A stretch of DNA of 15,027 nucleotides from Candidatus Melainabacteria bacterium (GTDB taxonomy: Bacteria > Cyanobacteriota > Vampirovibrionia > LMEP-6097): the NCBI GenBank assembly GCA_028817775.1, contig JAPPOW010000171.1, positions 19,293 to 34,319 of the forward strand, given 5' to 3'. Position 1 is the stretch's first letter. The number at the start of each line of letters is the position of its first letter. The position numbers and the translations under genes are program-made. Positions 1-6,800 of the stretch are shown one piece after another. Under the pieces are notes generated by a model. That model searched no databases, was not told where the DNA came from, and was given only the letters and a program-made list of their open reading frames with translations.

Positions 1-157
1 GCAATTCTTCAAGTACTCCATAAGAAGGATATCCATCAGATTCGGGCACATCTTCCAATTCTAACTCGGCCAATCTCTCACCTTCAGACTTAAGCTTGCC
101 TAGTTGACAATCAAAACGACAGCTAGTCGAAATAGGGACTCGCATAAAACTCTGCAT
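1..157 (-). CDS. Unrecognised protein, N-terminal fragment cut by the window edge
   Basis: An open frame of 52 codons starts at an ATG (157-155) and runs off the left edge. It begins MQSFMRVPISTSCRFDC; a second in-frame ATG is at 145-143. The two Cys are spaced CxxxC but no third Cys follows as in radical SAM enzymes, so I assign no family. It lies 30 bp downstream of dnaK on the same strand. It also has its own TATAAT (172-167) only 9 nt before the ATG, so it probably has its own promoter as well as possible dnaK read-through. It is not grpE or dnaJ as far as the visible residues show. Confidence 0.5.
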   Translation of the reverse strand, partial: MQSFMRVPISTSCRFDCQLGKLKSEGERLAELELEDVPESDGYPSYGVLEEL

Positions 158-166
158 AATAGCCTT

Positions 167-172
167 ATTATA
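167..172 (-). promoter_or_regulatory. Putative -10 box of the left-edge gene
   Basis: A perfect TATAAT on the minus strand in the 30-bp gap after dnaK, 9 nt before the ATG at 157. Transcription would start about 2 nt before the ATG. No convincing -35 is visible. Confidence 0.45.
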
Positions 173-187
173 AACTAGTCAAATTAA

Positions 188-2107
188 TTAATCAACGGAA
201 GTAGCTTTAAAGTCAGCGTCAATGACATCATCATCGCCACCAGCAGCACCAGCTTCACCCTCTGCAGGAGCTTCACCTTCCCCGCCCTCTTGAACATGAG
301 GAGCTAGCTCACGGTTAAATTCAGCAATTGCATTCTGGATATCGATTGCTTTTTGTTTGATATCCTCAGCAGCACCATTGTCCTTAATTAGATTACGTAA
401 TGCTTCAGCTTCTTCAAGTAAGTTCTTAGACACGCCCTCTAGAGCTCCAGCATATTCTTTATCCTTGTGCTCATCGACTAATCTTTCAGCAGCGTAAACA
501 AGCGAGTCAGCTTTATTGCGCTCTTCTTGCTCTTCCTTAAATTTCTTGTCTTCTTCAGCCTTAGCTTCAGCATCCTTGACCATCTTGTCGATTTCATCAT
601 CACTCAAGTTAGTTGAAGCAGTAATAGAAACGTTTTGCTCTTTACCAGTAGCTTGATCTTTAGCTGATACATTCAAGATACCGTTAGCATCGATATCAAA
701 AGTAACTTCAATCTTAGGTACTCCACGCGGCGCTGCAGCGATATCATCAAGATGGAAATCACCAAGTAACTTATTATCAGCAGCCTTGGAACGCTCTCCC
801 TGATATATTTTGATATCTACTCTAGTTTGATTGTCCTCTGCAGTTGAGAAGCTCTCAGATTTTTTAGTTGGAATTGTAGTGTTGCGCTCAATCAAACAAG
901 TCATCACACCACCTAGAGTTTCAATACCCAAGCTTAGTGGAGTAACATCAAGCAAGACTACATCTTTAACATCACCAGCTAGTACACCACCCTGAATAGC
1001 AGCACCAACTGAAACAACCTCATCAGGATTAACGTGTTGGTTAGGATCCTTACCAGTAATCTCCTTAACGATATCCTTGACAGCAGGGATACGAGTTGAA
1101 CCACCAACTAAGATCACTTCATCAATCTCAGAGATTTGAATATCAGCGTCTTTGATCGCTTGGTTCAGTGGACCCTTGACCTTGTCGAATAATTTTTGTG
1201 AAAGATCCTCAAACTTAGCTCTATTGATAGTCATCTCCAAGTGCTTAGGACCAGACGCGTCAGCCGTAATGAAAGGTAAGCTGACATTGGTTTCCATCAA
1301 GTTTGATAGTTCCATCTTCGCTTTCTCAGCTGCTTCAGTTAGACGTTGCAGTGCCTGCGCGTCCTCACGAAGATCGATACCATTTTCTTTTCTAAATTCT
1401 TCAGCGATATGATCAACTAGAACTAAATCAAAATCATCACCACCAAGTCTAGAATCACCAGCAGTAGCTTTAACCTCAAAGACACCGTCTCCAAGCTCAA
1501 GAATCGAAACATCAAATGTACCACCACCAAGGTCAAAAACCAAAATAGTAGACTCTTCTTTTTTATCAAGACCATAAGCTAAAGCTGCAGCTGTTGGCTC
1601 ATTAATGATACGCAAGACTTCTAGTCCAGCGATCTTACCAGCATCCTTAGTTGCCTGTCTCTGACTGTCATTGAAGTAAGCTGGTACTGTAATAACTGCC
1701 TGCTCTATACCCTGACCGATGTAAGCTTCAGCATCTTCCTTGAGTTTACGAAGTACTTGCGCTGAAATTTCCTGAGGTGATAAATCTTTGCCATCAACTT
1801 GGATATTTACCGAGTTGTTCTTACCCTGCACTGTATCGTAAGCAAGATTAGAACGATCAGCCTCAGTCTCATCCCAAGTGTGACCAATCAAACGCTTGGC
1901 GCTATAAATAGTTTGCTTAGGCTTAAGTACCCTCTGACGCTTTGCGATTTGCCCAACTGATTTATCATCTCCCAAGAAGACCACAGACGGAGTCGTACGC
2001 GCGCCCTCTGAATTAGGTATTACGGTTGGCTGTCCAGCCTCCATAATTGCCATACAAGAGTTGGTCGTTCCCAAGTCTATACCTAATACTTTGCCTTTTG
2101 CTGTCAT
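188..2107 (-). CDS. dnaK: Molecular chaperone DnaK (Hsp70)
   Basis: ATP-dependent Hsp70 chaperone of the cytosol, which binds exposed hydrophobic segments and works with DnaJ and GrpE. Visible family signatures, in order from Met1 at 2107, are GIDLGTTNS (residues 9-17, phosphate loop), FDLGGGTFDVS, VGGSTRIP, the interdomain linker region VLLDVTPLSLGIETLGG and the C-terminal DDDVIDADF motif after a Gly/Glu/Ala-rich segment. The length of 639 aa is usual. The frame extends four codons further to a TTG at 2119. I prefer the ATG at 2107 because the TTG lies inside the -10 box and MTAKGKVLGID is the usual N-terminus. No grpE or dnaJ is adjacent, and no CIRCE operator is visible upstream. Confidence 0.98.
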   Translation of the reverse strand: MTAKGKVLGIDLGTTNSCMAIMEAGQPTVIPNSEGARTTPSVVFLGDDKSVGQIAKRQRVLKPKQTIYSAKRLIGHTWDETEADRSNLAYDTVQGKNNSVNIQVDGKDLSPQEISAQVLRKLKEDAEAYIGQGIEQAVITVPAYFNDSQRQATKDAGKIAGLEVLRIINEPTAAALAYGLDKKEESTILVFDLGGGTFDVSILELGDGVFEVKATAGDSRLGGDDFDLVLVDHIAEEFRKENGIDLREDAQALQRLTEAAEKAKMELSNLMETNVSLPFITADASGPKHLEMTINRAKFEDLSQKLFDKVKGPLNQAIKDADIQISEIDEVILVGGSTRIPAVKDIVKEITGKDPNQHVNPDEVVSVGAAIQGGVLAGDVKDVVLLDVTPLSLGIETLGGVMTCLIERNTTIPTKKSESFSTAEDNQTRVDIKIYQGERSKAADNKLLGDFHLDDIAAAPRGVPKIEVTFDIDANGILNVSAKDQATGKEQNVSITASTNLSDDEIDKMVKDAEAKAEEDKKFKEEQEERNKADSLVYAAERLVDEHKDKEYAGALEGVSKNLLEEAEALRNLIKDNGAAEDIKQKAIDIQNAIAEFNRELAPHVQEGGEGEAPAEGEAGAAGGDDDVIDADFKATSVD

Positions 2108-2118
2108 ATCAATTAGCA

Positions 2119-2128
2119 ATTATATCAA
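2119..2128 (-). promoter_or_regulatory. Extended -10 promoter of dnaK
   Basis: Minus-strand TGATATAAT is a consensus extended -10 with the TATAAT at 2124-2119. The ATG at 2107 follows 11 nt later, giving a predicted leader of about 5 nt. There is no clear -35, no Shine-Dalgarno and no CIRCE inverted repeat. Confidence 0.5.
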
Positions 2129-2200
2129 AGCAAAATAGCCAAAATCTTTAAATTTTCTTATGTGTAATACACTTTCCTTGCTGATTTGAGCCCACCAGCG

Positions 2201-2209
2201 TGTTAAGAT
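2201..2209 (+). promoter_or_regulatory. Extended -10 promoter of ssb
   Basis: TGTTAAGAT fits TGnTAnnAT, with the hexamer TAAGAT at 2204-2209. The ATG of ssb begins 7 nt later, so the predicted transcript starts at or next to the start codon. No ribosome binding site fits between them. Confidence 0.45.
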
Positions 2210-2216
2210 CATATCC

Positions 2217-2570
2217 ATGTCAAAAAAAGAAATTAACAATGTTACTTTAGTGGGTAGAGTTGGGCAGGACCCAGAATTAAGATATTTTGAGTCAGGTTCA
2301 AGTATGGCGACATTTTCGCTAGCCATCAACAGACCTACTCGTAACAAAGAAACAGATTGGTTTGATATTAAACTTTGGGGCAAACAAGCAGAAATCGCTG
2401 GTGAATATGTCCGCAAAGGCAGTTTGATTGGAATTGCTGGCGGCGTAGACTGGGATTATTGGAATGATAAGAACACTGGTGATCTGGTTACTAAGCCTGT
2501 AATCATGGGCAACGAGTTGCGTTTACTTGGTTCGAAGGCCGATAATGCAGCGTATGCAGCGAATAACTAG
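2217..2570 (+). CDS. ssb: Single-stranded DNA-binding protein, short cyanobacterial-like form
   Basis: OB-fold protein that coats single-stranded DNA in replication and repair. The N-terminus MSKKEINNVTLVGRVGQDPELRYFESG is, in pieces, the standard Ssb start, followed by TFSLAINRPTRNKETDWFDIKLWGKQAE and YVRKGSLIGIAGGVDWDYW. The protein is 117 aa, so the OB fold is complete. It ends in NAAYAANN: the glycine-rich linker and the acidic tip (DDDIPF type), which in most bacteria recruits repair partners, are missing. Short tail-less Ssb proteins are known in cyanobacteria. It diverges from dnaK and converges on acpS 65 bp away. Confidence 0.93.
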   Translation: MSKKEINNVTLVGRVGQDPELRYFESGSSMATFSLAINRPTRNKETDWFDIKLWGKQAEIAGEYVRKGSLIGIAGGVDWDYWNDKNTGDLVTKPVIMGNELRLLGSKADNAAYAANN

Positions 2571-2576
2571 AGATAT

Positions 2577-2626
2577 CGCTCTAGCGCTGTAACGGACTTA
2601 ACCGAAAGCCGCTAGAGCGTTACAGC
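2577..2626. repeat. GC-rich interlocked inverted repeats between ssb and acpS
   Basis: Two inverted repeats alternate here. CGCTCTAGCG (2577-2586) is complementary to CGCTAGAGCG (2610-2619), and GCTGTAACG (2586-2594) to CGTTACAGC (2618-2626). The order A-B-A'-B' allows a pseudoknot or alternative folds rather than one simple hairpin. The region sits between convergent genes and could end transcription from either side, though no T-tract follows. A related AGCGCTACAGCG lies at 2632-2643. Confidence 0.6.
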
Positions 2627-2635
2627 CCTGGAGCG

Positions 2636-3028
2636 CTACAGCGAAGTACTCGCGACCGCAGTCGCGAGTACCATCGTATCCTCATGGCTGATTGATACTT
2701 GTATCTCTTTGATAGAGAGTTCTTCAGCGAGCTTTTGAGCTTTCCCTGAGAGTTTAACTTTAGGCATACCTGAATCAGGGCAACGAATCACTTGAATATC
2801 TTGGAAACTGAGTTTCTTACCGATACCAGTACCAAATAATTTAGCGATTGCTTCTTTAGCAGCATAGCGTCCCGCAAAACGATGAATAAAGAGTTTGCGC
2901 GATTGTTGAGACATCAAATCCTCAACTTCTTCTTTAGTTAAAACCCGCTGTAGAAATTTAGCGCCAAAGCGCTTATAAATCTTTTCGATTCTTAGAGGGC
3001 TGCAGAGATCGTTTCCAAGTCTAATCAC
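2636..3028 (-). CDS. acpS: Holo-[acyl-carrier-protein] synthase
   Basis: Transfers 4'-phosphopantetheine from coenzyme A to the serine of apo-acyl carrier protein, activating fatty-acid synthesis. The 130-aa protein has the AcpS family pattern: IRLGNDL with the metal-binding Asp at residue 7, FLQRVLTKEE, the second metal ligand Glu59 in RYAAKEAIAK, GIGKKLSF, and the C-terminal VSISHED block. The start is GTG at 3028-3026. It fits the family N-terminus and lies 8 nt after a TATAAT. The last 11 or so codons and the stop fall inside a GC-rich hairpin repeat (2632-2671), giving the tail ATAVASTSL. It diverges from dapB across 13 bp. Confidence 0.95.
   Translation of the reverse strand: MIRLGNDLCSPLRIEKIYKRFGAKFLQRVLTKEEVEDLMSQQSRKLFIHRFAGRYAAKEAIAKLFGTGIGKKLSFQDIQVIRCPDSGMPKVKLSGKAQKLAEELSIKEIQVSISHEDTMVLATAVASTSL
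2646..2671. repeat. Perfect 11-bp hairpin in the 3' end of acpS
   Basis: GTACTCGCGAC (2646-2656) and its exact reverse complement GTCGCGAGTAC (2661-2671) flank the tetraloop CGCA. It encodes the final residues of AcpS and adjoins the interlocked repeats at 2577-2626. It could act as a terminator-like or mRNA-stabilising stem for acpS. Confidence 0.65.
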
Positions 3029-3029
3029 T

Positions 3030-3042
3030 TATAATAATTATA
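3030..3042. promoter_or_regulatory. Symmetric bidirectional promoter for dapB and acpS
   Basis: TATAATAATTATA is a perfect 13-bp palindrome with consensus -10 boxes on both strands: plus TATAAT at 3030-3035 for dapB and minus TATAAT at 3042-3037 for acpS. The dapB ATG follows the plus box by 6 nt and the acpS GTG follows the minus box by 8 nt. Both transcripts should therefore start at or beside their start codons. No -35 stands out on either side. Confidence 0.6.
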
Positions 3043-3830
3043 TGCCACAAAGACCAAAAATCATAGTCGCTGGAGCCCTTGGCAAAATGGGCAAGGCTGC
3101 AGTTGAAACCTTCTTAGCGAATTCTGATCGCTTCGAGCTTGTAGCTGCAGTGCTTAGAGACCTTGGTAATGTCAGTGAACAAGTCAAGCAAGACCACGAG
3201 CAACGTGGCGTCAAGTTGATTGATAATTTAGAGGCTGAATTAAACCAGGGGGGAGTGGATATTTTAATTGAACTTACCACTCCTGATAGTGTGTTTGAAA
3301 ATTCTAAACTAGCTTTGAATAGTGGTGTGCGTCCAGTGATTGGAGCAACTGGTTTAAGTGATGATGATATCAACGAACTCAACTCACTTAGTCAAAAGCA
3401 AGGACTCGGTACTATCATCGCTCCTAACTTTGCAATTGGTGCAATCCTAATGATGAAGTTTGCAGCACAAGCTGCTAAATATATGGACCGCTATGAAATT
3501 ATTGAGAAGCACCATGAAGCCAAAGTCGACGCTCCTTCAGGTACTGCAATCAAAACTGCAAAATTAATCAGTGACAACAATGGTCAAAATCAAAGCCCAC
3601 AGGCTGGTGAAATTTCACGGGGCGAGTTGCACTACGGAGTACCAATTCATAGTCTAAGGTTGCAAGGTTATGTCGCTAGCCAAGAAGTAATTTTTGGTGC
3701 CCAAGGACAGACTTTAACTATTCAACACGATACTATTGATAGATCAAGTTTTATGCCCGGTATTTTATTGGCTTCGGAGAAGATTATGGAATTAGACAGG
3801 CTGGTTTATGGTCTTGAGAACCTTATCTAG
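3042..3830 (+). CDS. dapB: 4-hydroxy-tetrahydrodipicolinate reductase
   Basis: Reduces the dihydrodipicolinate-level intermediate with NAD(P)H in the diaminopimelate/lysine pathway, supplying peptidoglycan and protein synthesis. The N-terminal Rossmann glycine motif is GALGKMG (residues 10-16). ELTTPDSV, VIGATGLS and APNFAIGAILM follow. The substrate/catalytic block EKHHEAKVDAPSGTA contains the His-His and Lys. The C-terminal QEVIFGAQGQ and HDTIDRSSFMPG segments look cyanobacterial-type. The length of 262 aa is normal. The ATG at 3042 lies 6 nt after a TATAAT, with no ribosome binding site. Its last 39 bp overlap, tail to tail, the 3' end of the helicase gene. Confidence 0.97.
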   Translation: MPQRPKIIVAGALGKMGKAAVETFLANSDRFELVAAVLRDLGNVSEQVKQDHEQRGVKLIDNLEAELNQGGVDILIELTTPDSVFENSKLALNSGVRPVIGATGLSDDDINELNSLSQKQGLGTIIAPNFAIGAILMMKFAAQAAKYMDRYEIIEKHHEAKVDAPSGTAIKTAKLISDNNGQNQSPQAGEISRGELHYGVPIHSLRLQGYVASQEVIFGAQGQTLTIQHDTIDRSSFMPGILLASEKIMELDRLVYGLENLI

Positions 3831-6800
3831 TTCAACTTCTGAATTTCTAACCCAATCCCGAGCCCAAATCTTATGCACTTTCCAATTCAGTGATTTAAGT
3901 ACCTGGCGGCGCAGACGCTCACGATCACGGCAAGTCTTAGCTGATTGATAAATCTTACCGTCTGTTTCGATCGCCAATGCAAACTGATTCAAGTTCTGTG
4001 GGTCACGTACAGCGATATCAATTCTATAATCTGACGAACCTAAGAAACGCTCTACTTGATAACCTTTAGCTTCAAGCGCCTGGGCAATTGACTCTTCAAT
4101 CGAGTGTTTACCGTCATTGCAAACGTCAGTGAAGCAATCCAGAGTGGTAACAAGCTCATTAGACTGGATTGCCGCGTCGACTTCGTCGTCTCGCAATGAC
4201 GGATCATCACTAGTACGAGATTTCATGAAGGCTTCTTCAGTAAAGCCAAGATATTTTTTCAAGAGCATCGCACCTTGAGCGCTAGTACGACTCAGATCAA
4301 TATCAGAAGAAGTTATCGAACTAAAAACTTTAAGTTTATTACGCGCTCTGGTGATCGCCACATTGAGACGACGGTGCCCACCCTCACGATTTAGTGGTCC
4401 AAAATTATGTGAGAGATTGCCTTTGCGGTCACGCGCGTAACCAATACTAAAGTAAATTACATCACGCTCATCCCCCTGCACGTTCTCTAAGTTCTTAATA
4501 AATAAAGCATCAATGCGCTCTTCATCCAAGAAGCTCTGATCTTGCTCTGGGTTCTTGCGAATCAATTTAGCCAGCTCACGCTCGATTGCAAATTGCTGCG
4601 CCTCAGAAAATGCTATCACTCCAAGACTCACATCAGGTTTAGCATTGTAATGTTCGATGATAGCTTCAGCAACCCGAGTAGCTTCCTTACGGTTAAACCT
4701 AGCACCCTTCTCATAGTAGCCTTTCTCAATTAATTCAAACTCGATACCATAATCATCAGAGCGAGCAATTGGTGATGGGAAGGTAATCAATTGATTGTCA
4801 TAGATATGATAGTTAGAGAACTTAATCAAATCCTCATGACGACTACGATAGTGCCAGCTCAAAGTATGGCTATCAAGGAAGACTGAGCATTCATCAAGCA
4901 CCGACTCAAAATTATTGTTCTCATAATCATCGTCATCATTATCAATATAGTTAAAGAAATTAGTTGGTGGCAATTGATTAGAATCACCTGCTAGGATCAA
5001 TTGCTTACCACGATAAATAGAGCAAATTGCATCTTCAGTTCTAATCTGAGAAGCTTCATCAAAGATCACCATATCAAACTCAACAAATTTATAAGCTTCA
5101 TCGCCTTTCTTCTTAGCTTCAATCAATTGTGAGACAGAAAGCGGACTCATCATCCAACAAGGCTTAATAGTCTGTAAGAGTTCAGGGATCTCTTGAATCA
5201 ACAAACGAATTGGCTTATGTTTCTTTTTCTTATTGATCTCATGGTTAAGTACTTGCATATCCTGCTTATTAAGGACATTTGCAGCAAACTCAATCCAATT
5301 GAGGGCTAGTGACTTACTGACTTGATATTTATTACGTTCCTGTAACTGCAAATCAAGATCAACAAATTTCTGAATCAATAATTCTTGTGACTCACCACTA
5401 AACTTACGAATCTGTGGATTGGAGATCTCAATCTTATCAACCCAAGCTTGATAAAGCTTACGCAAGAATAATGACTTGATCATTTCAGCATCAATATTCT
5501 GCATTGGTGAATCGATTAGCGCCTGCACAAATTGCCCCATACCAAGCTTCTTAGCTTCAGACTCTAATCTTCTAAACTCAATCCAATCTTCAATCTTGGT
5601 GATATTAGAAACCAAATCATCCAAATGCTCACCAAGCTCAGCGAAGCTCAATTTATCAAAATCAAGATTTGGACTAGGGAAAATACTGCGGTAATATTTT
5701 GTATGGAACTTAAGCAAGTCATAAGCCTGAATTAAATCCTTGGCTTGCTGCTCAAAATCATCAAAGCCTTGTTCTTGGCTGTCTTCAGAGACTACTTCAA
5801 GCAAAGCTGATGGCATCCCCTGCCCACCAAATTTACCCATCACCTTACGAACCCAGGTGATTGCAGTGATAGTTTCATCCCAGTTAGTATCAAACTCCTT
5901 GTAGAATTCACCCAGCTCTAATTTAAGTTCGGTCTCATCTTTGGCAAGTTCATGGGATTTTTTGTCGAGCTGAGCGGCATGCTGCAGGTCGGAAATTATA
6001 GTCTCTATACTTTTGGCTTCATTGTAGACTGACATCTTCTTGATTTGATCAACTGTTTGCCAGTAATCAAAATTCAAGAATCTAAAGATACCAGTGAACT
6101 TTTGAGTAAATTTTGTAATCAAGGCTTCATGGTCGAGATCTAAGAAGTCTGGATTGTACTTACCCAAGAGCTTGGTCTTATCGAGCGCGTACTCTTCATG
6201 CTCAATCTTGGCTTCAATGGTCAAAGTCTGCACATCATTAAGTTTGCCAGGATTAAACCAATCTTGTTTTGGAAATGGTGAGTCGATAGCTAGCTTAGAA
6301 GCTTCAGCTAACCACTTGAATTCTTTAATGTTGGTAACTTCACGAGCAAAGTATTTTTGGGCAATTGGATTAGCGTAGTCTTCCAATTTACCAAGAATAT
6401 TTTTAAACTCCAAAAAATTAGCCTTGATCTCATTTTCAATCTCAAAGCTAAGATTCTGCACTTCAGCGTTACGCCAAATAAAACTATTGTAGTCATTAAG
6501 AATCTCATCTTTGCTGGCAAGATCCTTGAACCAATAATCAAGCTCTGACAATTTCTCTAAATCAATTCGCTCAATACTTGGAATAGTAAACTCAATATCC
6601 TCACACTCAGCAAGCTCCATCTCCAGTTGGCTTAGCTCACCATAGATCTCATAAAGACTCTTGTGGATTGGTTCACGCACTCGATGCAGTTCATCAATAG
6701 CAAGTTGAATTTGTTTCTTGACCTTATTAATATCATCAATAAAACTAGCTCGCTTAGCGTCCAAAGCCAAAGCTTTGATTTCATCAAGTGAAGCTCTTAG

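Noticed and set aside
1..157. Radical SAM motif in the left-edge fragment (CRFDC)
   Set aside because: The third cysteine of CxxxCxxC is absent.
2108..2119. TTG start of dnaK four codons upstream
   Set aside because: It overlaps the -10 box and adds residues not found in the family.
2101..2216. CIRCE heat-shock operator upstream of dnaK
   Set aside because: The TTAGCACTC-N9-GAGTGCTAA pattern is not present; GCTAATT near the start is a chance partial match.
2120..2416. Minus-strand open frame over the ssb 5' end
   Set aside because: It lies antisense to a well-supported ssb and across the dnaK/ssb promoter region; its product resembles nothing.
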